From contig NZ_JAUSZH010000001.1 in assembly GCF_030817355.1 (NCBI RefSeq), positions 7,787,001-7,851,000 of the forward strand: a stretch of 64,000 nucleotides of DNA, given 5' to 3'. Both the position numbers and the translations under genes were made by a program. Positions within the stretch are counted from its first letter, which is position 1; each line of letters starts with the position of its first letter. Under the pieces are notes generated by a model that did no database searches, was not told the DNA's origin, and saw only the letters and a program-made list of their open reading frames with translations. This stretch comes from Streptomyces sp. V1I1 (lineage in GTDB: Bacteria; Actinomycetota; Actinomycetes; Streptomycetales; Streptomycetaceae). Positions 25,667 to 34,880 of this stretch are shown piece after piece.

Positions 25667-26464
25667 TCAGGGGGTCGATGCCGGGCCGACGGGTCGCGAC
25701 TGGAGGCGGGCGGCGCGGTCGCGGATCTGGGGGAGGAGCGTGTAGAGCGCGGCGCCGGGACACCGCGTCCAGTACCCGTCGCGGTGCCCGGAGATCGTAT
25801 GGAACACGACCCGGCTTCCCTCCGGATACTTGCTGGCGTCGTTGGTGGAGACCAGGACCGTGCTGCCGCGTGGATCGACCCCGTACAAGCCGAGCTTCCA
25901 CGCGGAGAGTTGGGCTATCGCCTCCAGCATGGGCGCCGGCACGGTCGAGCCTGCGCCGAAACTCCCAATCGCCGCGATGCCGACGGTGCCGACGTTGAAG
26001 CCCATGGTGTGCGCGCCGACGACAGGGTTGGCGATGCCCCCGGCACGCCCTTCGTAGATGGTGCCGGTCCGGTCGACGAAGAAGTTGTAGCCCACATCGT
26101 CCCAGTCACGGTTCTCGGTGTGGTCGCCGGAGAGGTACCGGATGAGATCGGGGACCTCTCGTCGGGTGTAGTCGTTACCGCTATTGGTGTGATGGATGAA
26201 GACCGCCTTGACCGCGCTCGCGGTGAGATCAGGCTTCCTGCGACCCACCGGGGCGGCCTGCCAGACCGTGCGCGGTACGACGGCCGGTCGAGCCGCGGCC
26301 CACGGGGCGGCGGGCTCGGCCCGCAGGTGGGTGGGACGGGCCTGGCGGGCCGTCGTAGCCCGCCTGCCCGCGTCACCCGCGGCCAGTGCGGCACCGATCA
26401 GGCCTGCCGTGGCCGCCCTGCCCATGCCGCGCAGCAGCATGCGCCGGTCGATGGTCATGACCAT
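25667..26464 (-). CDS. Tat-exported N-acetylmuramoyl-L-alanine amidase (PGRP-like)
   Basis: 265 residues from ATG 26464 (ATG 26458 is equally possible). The N-terminus has RRMLLRGMGRAATAGLIGAA, a twin-arginine signal. The rest is an amidase_2/peptidoglycan-recognition domain. FIHHTNSGNDY holds the first zinc His, GYNFFVDRTGTIYEGR and GAHTMGFNVGTVGIA are core motifs, and ISGHRDGYWTRCPG carries the second His and the Cys zinc ligands. It cleaves the bond between MurNAc and the stem peptide outside the cell. It lies 56 bp after the FUSC gene in the same direction, so they may be co-transcribed. Confidence 0.9.
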   Translation of the reverse strand: MVMTIDRRMLLRGMGRAATAGLIGAALAAGDAGRRATTARQARPTHLRAEPAAPWAAARPAVVPRTVWQAAPVGRRKPDLTASAVKAVFIHHTNSGNDYTRREVPDLIRYLSGDHTENRDWDDVGYNFFVDRTGTIYEGRAGGIANPVVGAHTMGFNVGTVGIAAIGSFGAGSTVPAPMLEAIAQLSAWKLGLYGVDPRGSTVLVSTNDASKYPEGSRVVFHTISGHRDGYWTRCPGAALYTLLPQIRDRAARLQSRPVGPASTP

Positions 26465-26520
26465 GAGCGTAAGGCGGCACCCCTGGGTGCGCCTCCGCTG
26501 CTCGCGGACGGTCGCGCGTT

Positions 26521-28731
26521 CTACCAGCGGGACTTTCCGGGTGCGCCGCTCCTGAGCGGTGGCACCGATCGCTCGATATGGCCGAGTTCCGCGGTGAGGC
26601 TGCTCAGCCACTGTTCGAGGTCGATCAGCATGGGCAGCGGCGGGCTGCCCGGTACCTCGGCGGGCGTGTGGGGCGCCGGTGGGGGAGAAGGGTCCGACGG
26701 CGGTCCGTTGCCCGCGCAGAGGGCGGCGAGACGAGCCGTGGTCAGAGCGAGCCGGTCCGCGTTCGTACGGGCCCAGGCGGCGGCGTCAGGGGTGACGGTG
26801 GCCGGGGGCAGATCGAAGCGGGGGAGCCAGCGGGAACCGACCAGGATGTGGTTCGCGGTGATGAGCACGGCTTGCCAGTCGGCATGCGCGACCGAGTGAT
26901 CGCCCGGTTCGCTCCGGTACTGCGCGTACGCGGTCTCCGCGAGGCGCAGTCTGTGCAGCGTGGGGTATGTGGACGGCAGGGGCGCCGCTCCCGGCGGGTT
27001 GGCCAGCAGCGCGCCGACGGTGCCGGTGATCAGAGGCCCGTAGGAGTCCAGTAGGCCGGCCACGGTTCTTCGCACCTCCCGCCGGGCACCGGCCGGCCAG
27101 GCGAGCAGCCCGCACAACAGGCCGATCGCGCTGCCTGTGACCACATCCACGATTCTGGCCTCGGCGAGCTGCCAGGAGGCGGGGGCGAGTTGGGCGAACG
27201 CGGCGGACACCACCAGGGTGAACAGCGCCTGTGCCCAGGCGATCCCGAGCAGCGGCCCGAGCGCGAAAGCGGCCAGCATGCCGGGCGCGAGCACGGCCGC
27301 ATAGGCGTCGGTGTGCTGCCCCAGGACGAGCAGCAGCGTGCCCGCCGCCACCGCGCCCGCGAGCGTGCCGACCAGCGCCGAACGCACTGCCGCCCAGGTT
27401 TCCCCCGCGGTGGTGCGGCCCAGCGTCAGTACGGCGAGGAGGACCCAGAAGCCGTGGGAGAGGTCCAGGGAACCGGCCACCAGCCGGGCAGCGCCCAGGC
27501 CCAGCGCCGTACGGGCGGCGTTCTGGAACTGGACCGAGTGCAGCGTCATATTGCCGACGAGGCGCCGCCACCACAGGCGGGCGGTGCCGGTGTCGGCGTA
27601 CCAGAAGAGCTCCCGCGGAGGGAGCGGCCGGGTGCGCCGGCCGTCGAGCCCGACGCGTACGGCGGTCTCCAGCATCCTGGCCGACTCGGCCATGCCCAGG
27701 ACCGCGGCCTGGCGACGTAGCTCCGGAACGGACGGCACGGCTTCCGGTGGGCCGGTCGCCTGCCGGATGCGCAGTGCCTGAAAGTCCCGTATCGCCTGTT
27801 CCATGGACCCAGGCAGCGCGTTTGGCCGTCCCGTGCGCAGGGCTGCCGCAGTGGCGGCGCAGAGCGCCGCGATACGGCTGAGGAGATCGGCCGAAGCGGC
27901 GGCCGCGTCCGTGCCTCGGCGGGCCGTGGCGGTCGGCTGGTTGTCGCTCAGCCGTGCCAACTGGTCCAGAAGTGTGCGGGCCGCGACACCGGCCTGCGCC
28001 ATGGCACGGTCCATGCGCCCGGCCCCGGCGGGCCGCTCGGCGGGCGGAAGACGCGAGAAGCGCAGTTGGTGCCCGATCGCGCGCAACCGGTCGGCCGAGC
28101 TGTCGACCGGGCCGGCGGGCGTGCCGTCTCGAGGGCCGGCGTCCGGCGCCGCGGTGCCCGCTGAAAACGCCGCAGCGCCGGTGGCGGCCCGGCCCGCGGC
28201 CTCGACGGCATCCGCCAGGCTCTCCCTGTACGAGACGGTCGGCGGGGCAGGCAACAGGAACACTTCGCAGGCCGCGAGCAGCAGCACGCCCAGGGCGAGG
28301 CCCGTCAGCCTGGCCCCCAGGGTTTCCGGGGCGTAGGGCGGGAAGCAGGCCAGGATGTAGAAGAGTTGCAGGCCGGGTGCCGCCCCGGCCGGGCGGGGAC
28401 CCGCCACCGCCGCAAAGGCGAGCGCGAATCCGACGACCAGCATCCCGAGAACCGCCGCCCAGGTCCGTACGGCCAGCGCCGTCCCCAGGGCGACCAGCAC
28501 CAGGCCGACCGGCAGCGCCCGCAGCATGACGGCGGCCCGCTGCCGCCCGGACCCGGGAATCGGCGACAGCATTCCGAGCGCCACCGGTCCGAACAGGGCG
28601 TAGATCGCCATATGGGGCTGGTGCAGCCCGTACACGAGCGGATAGAACCCGGCGGACGCGGCGACGGTGACCCGGATCGCCCGGTGCACGATCTCCGTAC
28701 GCTCCGGCTTTCGCGTATCCGGCAAGGGCAC
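26521..28731 (-). CDS. FUSC-family inner-membrane transporter/efflux protein
   Basis: 736 residues. GTG 28731 is preferred because GAGAGGA lies just upstream; ATG 28788 is an alternative without a good site. There are two blocks of membrane helices (about 25-170 and 430-590), with a cytoplasmic Ala-rich helical region between, the architecture of FUSC/aromatic-acid exporter proteins. Motifs include LALGVLLLAACEVFLLPAP and GFWVLLAVLTLGRTTAGETW. It probably exports organic acids or related small molecules; substrates are not predictable. The amidase gene follows. Confidence 0.85.
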   Translation of the reverse strand: MPLPDTRKPERTEIVHRAIRVTVAASAGFYPLVYGLHQPHMAIYALFGPVALGMLSPIPGSGRQRAAVMLRALPVGLVLVALGTALAVRTWAAVLGMLVVGFALAFAAVAGPRPAGAAPGLQLFYILACFPPYAPETLGARLTGLALGVLLLAACEVFLLPAPPTVSYRESLADAVEAAGRAATGAAAFSAGTAAPDAGPRDGTPAGPVDSSADRLRAIGHQLRFSRLPPAERPAGAGRMDRAMAQAGVAARTLLDQLARLSDNQPTATARRGTDAAAASADLLSRIAALCAATAAALRTGRPNALPGSMEQAIRDFQALRIRQATGPPEAVPSVPELRRQAAVLGMAESARMLETAVRVGLDGRRTRPLPPRELFWYADTGTARLWWRRLVGNMTLHSVQFQNAARTALGLGAARLVAGSLDLSHGFWVLLAVLTLGRTTAGETWAAVRSALVGTLAGAVAAGTLLLVLGQHTDAYAAVLAPGMLAAFALGPLLGIAWAQALFTLVVSAAFAQLAPASWQLAEARIVDVVTGSAIGLLCGLLAWPAGARREVRRTVAGLLDSYGPLITGTVGALLANPPGAAPLPSTYPTLHRLRLAETAYAQYRSEPGDHSVAHADWQAVLITANHILVGSRWLPRFDLPPATVTPDAAAWARTNADRLALTTARLAALCAGNGPPSDPSPPPAPHTPAEVPGSPPLPMLIDLEQWLSSLTAELGHIERSVPPLRSGAPGKSRW

Positions 28732-28952
28732 ATTCCTCTCAGCCGTTGCCCGCCGTAGCGGAGCTGTCGGGCGTGCGTCCTCGTCCATTGTCGGCGCGCG
28801 ACCGACGGCCCGCAGCCCGGACTGTGGCCCTCCGCGCGGGTCGGTCCGGATCGCGGGGTACCGCGGGCCGGGGCCGCCAGGGGTGCCGTTAACGAGCGGC
28901 GAACCAGGTGACAAGTAACCCGCCAGTAGCTTTCGGATCGAAGGCGCCCTGC

Positions 28953-29677
28953 TCACTCGTCGGTGTCGTCGGACGCTTTGGCTTCGGCGAGGAGGCGGTA
29001 GACGGTGGCGACTGAGGGGTGCTCGCCCTTGTTCTTGCCCGAGGGGATGACGAGCTTGCGGGCGATCTGCGGGACAGTGACGCCCTGGGTGCGCAGGGCG
29101 CGGGCGTAGTCGGCCATATCGTCGTCGACGACCTTGGGGTGCCCTCCGTGACGGCCGCGCTCGCGGGCGGACGCCTGGCCTTCCAGGGACTTTTCCCGGA
29201 TGTACTCGCGCTCGGACTCGGCCATGCCGGCGAAGAACGCGAACAGGGCGGCGCCGTGCCCGGACGGGTCGTAGACCCCCTGGAGGGGGCCGGTGAGGAG
29301 TTCGAGCTCGATGTCGTGGTGACGCAGGTCCTCCGCGATGGCCAGGAACTCGGCGGCGCCGCGGCCCAGCCGCTTCATCTCAGCACCGTGAAAATCACCC
29401 GCTGATGAGGGACGGCCTTCTTGATGGTGCGGGCGAAGTCCATCGCCTTGACGAACTCCGGCCCGACCTTGATCCGGGTGCTGATCTTCTCCGAGAAGAC
29501 CGGATCGCACCCGGCGTCGGCGAGGGCGCCGAGCTGGCTCTGGAGCTCTTGCTGGGCAGTACTGCACCTCGCGTACCCCACTCTCGTGGGCTTCGTCGCG
29601 GCCTCCGGCACTGCGGCATCGACGGCCAGGCCCCTCTCCCACGCGCGGCCGGGGCCGCGGTCGGAGGGGGTCTTCAC
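28953..29677 (-). pseudogene. Serine recombinase (resolvase/invertase), frameshifted
   Basis: Two overlapping frames together make one resolvase. The first (from GTG 29677) has VGYARCSTAQQELQSQLGAL with the catalytic serine and runs to IFTV. The second continues from EMKRLGRGAAEF through FAFFAGMAESEREYIREKS to a C-terminal HTH (VTVPQIARKL, then PSVATVYRLL). The join needs one extra base near 29384, where a His codon between V and E appears to have lost a base. The enzyme would have cut and rejoined DNA for a mobile element. The small zinc-finger gene upstream belongs with it. Confidence 0.85.
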
Positions 29678-29860
29678 CTAAAGCTCGGCGCGGAGCTGGG
29701 GCACCAGCATGAAGCGCGGGGTGTGGTACTTCGGGGCGACCTTGCCGCCGCGGGTGCGGCAGGTGCTTCCGGCGGGCACTTCACAGGTGGGGCAGTCGAA
29801 CTGTTCGACGATGGCGGCCGGTTCGGCGAGCTCTGGCATGTCGCGGGGCAAACCGGACAC
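29678..29860 (-). CDS. Phage-type zinc-finger protein, 60 residues
   Basis: A small protein with CPTCEVPAGSTCRTRGGKV followed by YHTPRF, the pattern of short zinc-binding proteins that precede recombinases in Streptomyces mobile elements. Zinc ligands are the three Cys and the following His. Its stop codon directly abuts the GTG of the frameshifted recombinase, so the two formed an operon. A role in the mobility of the element is inferred. Confidence 0.7.
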   Translation of the reverse strand: MSGLPRDMPELAEPAAIVEQFDCPTCEVPAGSTCRTRGGKVAPKYHTPRFMLVPQLRAEL

Positions 29861-30073
29861 GGTTCGCCGGGGTCCGCGATCCCTCAGAACTACTCATTTC
29901 TGCGAACACGAAGCGTGACGGTTTCCGCCTGGACTAGGTCAGTCGCGCCGATCACCGGGACCTGTCATCGCTCGGTTTCCGCAGCCGCTGACAAGGGTCA
30001 CGATCGTCATCTGACAAGACCCGCCTGATTCCTCCGGCTTGACGCATGCCGATATCGGAATATGATGGAACCC

Positions 30074-30415
30074 ATGGCACGAGCAGCGACGACGTCGGAC
30101 GTCTTCAACGCGATCGCCGAGCCGCAGCGCCGGGAGATCCTGCTGCTGCTGCGGGCGGGTGAGCGGCCGGTGACCGAGTTGGCCCAGGAGTTGGGGATGA
30201 CCCAGCCGGGGGCGTCCAAACACCTGCGGGTGCTCCGGGAGGTCGGGCTGGTGCGGGACCGCAAGGCAGGCAAGCAGCGCCTGTACGGCCTTGACGCCCG
30301 CGGGCTGCGACCGGTCCACGAGTGGACCGGCGGGTTCGAGCGGTTCTGGAACGAGAGCTTCGACCGGCTGGACGAGTACGTGCAGGACCTCAAGCAGGCA
30401 AGGCAGGAGGAGTGA
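30074..30415 (+). CDS. ArsR-family transcriptional regulator
   Basis: 113 residues. ATG 30074 (MARAATT) is preferred to ATG 30062 or 30065 by comparison with the family, though neither has a strong binding site. It is a winged helix-turn-helix of the SRPBCC-linked ArsR group (VFNAIAEPQRREILLLL and GMTQPGASKHLRVL, then QRLYGLDARGL). Metal-binding cysteines are absent, so a non-metal signal is likely. It is the first gene of a three-gene operon with the SRPBCC and RibD-like genes, a frequent arrangement in actinomycetes. A GATATCGGAATATGATGG stretch around the start could hold the operator. Confidence 0.9.
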   Translation: MARAATTSDVFNAIAEPQRREILLLLRAGERPVTELAQELGMTQPGASKHLRVLREVGLVRDRKAGKQRLYGLDARGLRPVHEWTGGFERFWNESFDRLDEYVQDLKQARQEE

Positions 30416-30418
30416 CCG

Positions 30419-30925
30419 ATGGCAGCGACAGGACGGGACGCGCCGGCGCAGTCAGCGACGGCCGACCGCGAGATCGTTATCTCCCGGGTCATCAGTGCCC
30501 CACGGGAGCTGGTGTTCGAGGCGTTCACCGAGGTGCGGCACCTGTCGCGGTGGTGGGGACCGGAGGGGTTCACCACCACCACGCGGGCGTTCGAGTTCCG
30601 CGTAGGCGGGGAGTGGGACTTCGTGATGCACGGACCGGACGGGACGGACTACCAGGAGTGGATCTCCTGGACCGAGATCGCCCCGCCGGAGCGGATCGCG
30701 TTGCTCCACGGTGAGTCCCGCGGCGACCCGAACGCCTTCGAGTCGGTCCTCACGTTCGCGCCCGACGGCGCGGCGACCCGGATCGAGATGCGCACGGTGT
30801 TCCCCACCAAGGAGCTGCGCGACGAGGCGGTCGAGAAGTACCACGCGATCGAGGGCGGCCGGCAGACCCTGAGCAACCTGGCGGCCTACGTCACCGAGAT
30901 CGTTCGGAAGGGAGCGGAAGGCTGA
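30419..30925 (+). CDS. SRPBCC-domain (AHSA1/START-like) protein
   Basis: 168 residues, ATG 30419 with GGAGG before it and 3 bp after the ArsR stop. The AHSA1 signature is present: VISAPRELVFEAFTEVRHL, RWWGPEGFTTTT, VGGEWDFVMHGPDG, and a C-terminal helix ending in LAAYV. The fold has a deep hydrophobic ligand pocket. Such proteins are usually partners of the ArsR regulator next door, and no enzymatic residues can be named. It overlaps the next gene by one base (TGATG). Confidence 0.9.
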   Translation: MAATGRDAPAQSATADREIVISRVISAPRELVFEAFTEVRHLSRWWGPEGFTTTTRAFEFRVGGEWDFVMHGPDGTDYQEWISWTEIAPPERIALLHGESRGDPNAFESVLTFAPDGAATRIEMRTVFPTKELRDEAVEKYHAIEGGRQTLSNLAAYVTEIVRKGAEG

Positions 30926-31545
30926 TGGCCGGAAAGGTGTTCTTCAGCGTGACGATGTCGCTGGACGGGTTCATCGCGCCCGAGTCCCTCGAGGACTTGA
31001 TGGGGCAGCAGTGGATGGAACTGCAGCAGTGGATATTCCCGCAGCGGTTCCTCCGGGAGAACCTGAAGCTTGGCGAGGGCGGCGAGGAAGGGCGCGACAA
31101 CGACATCGTGCGGGAGACGTTCGAGCGCACCGGCGCGAGCGTGATGGGCAAGCGCATGTTCGACGCCGGCGAGCAGGCGTGGCCGGAGGAGGCGCCGTTC
31201 CACACGCCGGTCTTCGTCGTGACGCACGAGAAGCGTGACCCCTGGGAGCGGCCGGGTGGAACCACCTTCCATTTCGTCAACGACGGCATCGAGCCCGCGC
31301 TCGACCAGGCCCGCGAGGCCGCCCGCGACCGGGACGTCCGCATCGCGGGCGGCGGCGCGACGATCTTGGAGTACGTGAACGCGGGCCTGATCGACGAGTT
31401 CTCGATCGCGCTGTCACCCGTGCTGTTCGGCTCCGGAATCCGCCTGTTCGAGGGCGTGGACGCGGGCCGCGTGGCCCTGGAGCCGGTCCGCGCGGAGCCC
31501 TCCCCAAGGGTGACGCACCTGACCTACACCGTCCGGGAACGGTAA
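30925..31545 (+). CDS. Dihydrofolate reductase/RibD C-terminal domain protein
   Basis: 206 residues, ATG 30925 coupled to the previous stop by TGATG. It has the RibD-C/DHFR-like fold of general reductases: FFSVTMSLDGFIAPESL at the start, GASVMGKRMFD, IAGGGATILEYVNAGLIDEF and SPVLFGSGIRLFE, a nucleotide (NADPH) binding pattern. Members reduce pyrimidine or pteridine-like compounds or are resistance-type proteins. It completes the ArsR-SRPBCC operon. The gene lies 90 bp before a broken Tn3 transposase, so this operon may have been moved with it. Confidence 0.85.
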   Translation: MAGKVFFSVTMSLDGFIAPESLEDLMGQQWMELQQWIFPQRFLRENLKLGEGGEEGRDNDIVRETFERTGASVMGKRMFDAGEQAWPEEAPFHTPVFVVTHEKRDPWERPGGTTFHFVNDGIEPALDQAREAARDRDVRIAGGGATILEYVNAGLIDEFSIALSPVLFGSGIRLFEGVDAGRVALEPVRAEPSPRVTHLTYTVRER

Positions 31546-31639
31546 CTGCCCCGAACTCAGCGCTCTCCCGCCGAGGTCAGCTGCCCGCGGACGGCCCGGC
31601 CCGCCCTGGCGGCGACGACGGGCCGCGAAGGTGGCATTC

Positions 31640-31870
31640 GCTATCTCGACGCCGACGGCCTTCAGCCCGACGGCGGTCATGATTCGGCACGCCACCACCA
31701 TGCAGGCCGAGGGCAACTACGTCGATTCGCATGGCCAGTCGGAAATCGGGTTCGGACTGACCCGGCTCCTGGGCTACGACCTGCTGCCGCGCATCAAGCA
31801 GATCAACAAGGTCAAGCTGTACCGGCCCGGCCGCGAGGACGAGGACAACTACGAGCGACGCGTCGGGTGA
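31640..31870 (+). pseudogene. Tn3-family transposase remnant
   Basis: An internal piece of a Tn3-type transposase: YVDSHGQSEIGFGLTRLLGY then DLLPRIKQINKVKLYRP, the conserved region with the active-site His/Glu neighbourhood. Upstream the frame is degenerate (a short deletion after VMIR), and downstream it ends by frameshift at 31870. No terminal inverted repeats are visible. It is clearly inactive. Confidence 0.8.
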
Positions 31871-31871
31871 C

Positions 31872-31901
31872 GGGCGACCAGGTGATGGGCGATCAGGTGA
31901 T
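31872..31901. repeat. 15-bp tandem duplication
   Basis: GGGCGACCAGGTGAT is repeated once with one base changed, directly after the transposase remnant. An unidentified frame downstream (residues reading EDHWRVAAQLVEGFAALDEH, stop at 32019) could be the end of another lost gene. Confidence 0.7.
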
Positions 31902-32040
31902 GAGCCGGAGGACCACTGGAGGGTGGCGGCCCAACTGGTCGAGGGATTCGCCGCCCTCGACGAGCACGCCCGACAGCTGTTCTCCCGGCCCGCGTCCGGC
32001 CTGAATCCCCGCGACCGCTGAGCCCTGGAGGCCGTCCACG

Positions 32041-32937
32041 GTGCATACCCTGCTGCCGGTCCTCTTCGCGCTCCGCGCGGCGCTCAGCAACAGCGTCGCC
32101 ACCGTGCTGCGACGCAAGGCCGCCCTGAGCGTGCCGCGTTCCGACGGCCTGCGCGCGGGCCTGATGCTCGATCTGCTGCGGCGCCCCGTCTGGCTGGCCG
32201 GAATCCTCGCCGTCATCGCCGCGGCCGTCTGCCAGGCGCTGGCTCTGGCGACCGGACCACTGACGGTCGTACAGCCCCTGTTCGTCCTCGAACTTCCCCT
32301 CACGCTGATTGTCGCTTCACTCCTGCTGCGCCGACGGCTCCCGCGCGTCGGCTGGGCGGCGGTGGCCTTCGTCGTGACGGGTCTTGGTGTCGCCCTCGCC
32401 GCCGCGTCGCCCACGGGCAACCGCACGCATGTACCGCTGGACCGCTGGGGCCCTGCCCTCGCGGTCTGTGTGTGCGCGGTCGTCGTTCTCGCCGTCACTG
32501 CGCTGAGTCGCAGCGAAGGCCGGGCCCGCGCGGCCTGTCTGGGCACGGCCACCGCCATCAGCTACGCGCTGACCGCGGCACTGATGAAGGCGTCGATGCA
32601 CATCCTGGACGATCAGGGGACCGCAGCCTTCTTCGCCGCCTGGCAGACCTATGCCTTCGCGCTGGCCGGCGTGGCCGCACTCTTCCTCCTGGAGAACGCG
32701 ATGCAGGCCGGCCCGCTGGTCGCCTCCCAGCCCGCCATCACTCTGGGCGACGCGCTGGTGAGTCTGGCCCTCGGCGTCACCCTCTACGAGGAACACGTCC
32801 GCTCCGGCTTGTGGCTGATGCCGCAACTGCTCGGCCTCGCATTGATCGCCTTGGGCGCCGTCGTACTCTCCCGGATCCCGCTGACACAGTCCGTGGTCGC
32901 GCCCGACGAGACACGGAAGAGTACGGAAGCGCCTTAA
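32041..32937 (+). CDS. DMT-family (EamA-like) transporter
   Basis: 298 residues, GTG 32041 with GGAGG upstream. Nine or ten hydrophobic segments are visible in two halves, with PLFVLELPLTLIVASLLLRR and SQPAITLGDALVSLALGV being the typical EamA-related motifs at the ends of the halves. This sub-type is the drug/metabolite exporter group common as single genes in Streptomyces. The substrate is unknown. It ends 28 bp before the convergent small gene at 32966. Confidence 0.85.
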   Translation: MHTLLPVLFALRAALSNSVATVLRRKAALSVPRSDGLRAGLMLDLLRRPVWLAGILAVIAAAVCQALALATGPLTVVQPLFVLELPLTLIVASLLLRRRLPRVGWAAVAFVVTGLGVALAAASPTGNRTHVPLDRWGPALAVCVCAVVVLAVTALSRSEGRARAACLGTATAISYALTAALMKASMHILDDQGTAAFFAAWQTYAFALAGVAALFLLENAMQAGPLVASQPAITLGDALVSLALGVTLYEEHVRSGLWLMPQLLGLALIALGAVVLSRIPLTQSVVAPDETRKSTEAP

Positions 32938-32965
32938 GCGAGCACGTTCGAACCCGGACCGCGCA

Positions 32966-33211
32966 TCAAGCCGCCCGGCTGTCCTGCCCTCTGTCCTCGG
33001 GCGGGACGGTCCGAAGCCGGGCTACCAGACCGAAGAAGGAGGCCTCGTTCCCGGCCAGACCGATGGCGCGCAACGCCTCGTCGGCCTCTGCGATCGGGAC
33101 AGTCAGCAGCGGAAGGGCGAGCGGGGCCTGTCGCGGGTCGCCGAGGACAGCCTGGGTGGTCTCCAGCAGCCGTACGTACGCCTGTGCCGCGGCGAGCTCG
33201 GGATCGGTCAT
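32966..33211 (-). CDS. Small conserved hypothetical protein, 81 residues
   Basis: ATG 33211 is preceded by AAAGGAGG with good spacing, strongly favouring this start over longer frames. The sequence starts MTDPELAAAQAYVRLLETT and is mostly helical, ending in a charged tail. I do not know the function. Confidence 0.7.
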   Translation of the reverse strand: MTDPELAAAQAYVRLLETTQAVLGDPRQAPLALPLLTVPIAEADEALRAIGLAGNEASFFGLVARLRTVPPEDRGQDSRAA

Positions 33212-33526
33212 CTCGGTTGCCTCCTTTGGAAGGTGTCGGACCGTCAAGCATCTCGCACGGCACTGACATTTAGCGTTGACGGTGGCTTCCCGGGATCTTC
33301 GGGGGCTGCGTAGGGTGCGTCGGGTCCGGTTCCTCCGGCATGGCTGGATCACTGACCGAAGCGTCTGCTCACAGGCGACTTCTCCACGTTGATTGTTCAG
33401 CTGGTCGAACCGCCCGACGCACGTGCGTCCCTGTTGGGAACCCGTGGCCGCGCCCGGCGTGGACCACCGCTACCGAATGTCCGGTCAGCACAGCCCTGCG
33501 GAACACGCGCTCAAGGGCCATGACGG
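33212..33526. other. Intergenic region before IS110
   Basis: About 315 bp hold the promoter of the minus-strand small gene and the left flank of the IS110 remnant. I see no gene or clear repeat. Confidence 0.4.
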
Positions 33527-34510
33527 ATGTCCCGGGCGGCAACAGCACTACGCACAGACGGGACGCGGCCGTTGAGAATCCACCTGGGCATCGACGTGGC
33601 CTGCCGGGCCTCGCATCGTGCCACCTGCACCGACGCCACCGGAGAAGTCCTCATCTCCGCACGGCGTTTCACCACCACCGCCGACGACCTCGAACGGTTA
33701 TGGGCCGCCCTGCCCGCCACCGACGACGTCATCGTGATCATGGAACCCACCCGCAACGCCTGGGTCCCGTTGGCCGCCTGGTTCCAGAACCAAGGCGCCA
33801 CGGTCGTGCTGGTACCTCCCGAACAGTCCTCCGACCTGCGCGACCACTACAACAAGCACACCAAGAATGACCGCCTGGACTCCCGCGTCCTGGCCCGGCT
33901 GTCGCTGCTGCACCCCGAGGGCCTGCGCCCGCTGTCCGACACCGGCCCCGCCCACCCCCTGCGCCGCGCTGTCCGCCGACGCAGCTCGCTGGTCGAACGC
34001 CGCACCGCATCGTTCTACCGGCTCGATGCGCTGCTGGAACTGATGGGGCCCGGCTGGGGCGACGCCCTCGGCTCCGGCGCCTACTGCAAGGCCGCCCTCG
34101 CGGTCCTTCAGCGCACCGGCGCCGACCCCCATGCTCTTCGCCGCCTGGGCCCCAAACGGCTGGCGGCACTGCTCATCCGGCACAGCCGCGGGCAGTGGCG
34201 CGAAGACCGCGCCGAGAAGATCATGGAAGCGGCCCGCGAAACCCTCCGGCTCTGGCCCGACGGCCTGCTCGACTACGCCGAGCTGGCCGAGGACATCGCC
34301 GCGTGCTGGGACGGGCACTCGCCCGCTGGCAGCTGTCGACCGGCATCGCCCGGTCCATGGCGCCGGCGGCGCTCACTGGGCTACTCGAGGTCGGTCCGGG
34401 ACTGCTGTGGGTGTCCTGGCGGGCACCACCCTGCTGGCGGCTGTCGCCATACGCCGCGGAACCCCTGCCGACCACCGCACCCAACGCAGGTACGGGGACT
34501 GAGAGGCATC
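33527..34510 (+). pseudogene. IS110-family transposase, frameshifted and 3'-degenerate
   Basis: Residues about 20-260 are a normal IS110/DEDD transposase N-half: HLGIDVACRASHRATCTDAT with the first catalytic Asp, VIVIMEPTRNAWVPLA, then LVPPEQSSDLRDHYNKHTKND. After ELAEDIAA the frame breaks. Pieces of the C-half can be read in two other frames, for example VLAGTTLLAAVA around 34415, where the family has its G-V-G-P region. At least two frameshifts are needed. No flanking target repeats are evident, which is normal for IS110. A TTA codon occurs at 33698. Confidence 0.85.
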
Positions 34511-34567
34511 GTCCACACGCCTGGACTGCACCGAGCTCCAACTCTGATTCCGTGCACCTCCGCCGCC

Positions 34568-34685
34568 TTCCCTGCATATCCGTGAAGGCCGGGACTACGG
34601 TATCGATCTCCCCGGAGTCGATGAGCCTGCGCACTTCTTCGACGGAAAGCGGGGGATGCGCGGTCAGCCACAGGATGAGCGGCAT
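34568..34685 (-). pseudogene. Glutamine-synthetase-like N-terminal fragment
   Basis: About 39 codons from ATG 34685 on the minus strand read LSVEEVRRLIDSGEIDTVVP then AFTDMQGR, the N-terminus of GlnA-like (gamma-glutamylpolyamine synthetase type) proteins. Homology stops near 34568, close to the end of the IS110 remnant. The rest of the gene is missing, suggesting loss by insertion and deletion. Confidence 0.5.
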
Positions 34686-34880
34686 CCGGACCTGAACGGG
34701 CGGCTGACCCCGCCCCCGCGCTGCTGCGCCACCCCGCCCCGTCTCAAGACCCAGCAGGCGGGCGGCTGACCCGTATAGCAGCCCGGCCCCGTCCGGCCGG
34801 GCTCCGGTACAGGCCAACCGGCCGCCTCCGCTCCGGGGTCTGAGAGTCTTGGGTATCCGGCTACTGACGAGGAGCAGGCT

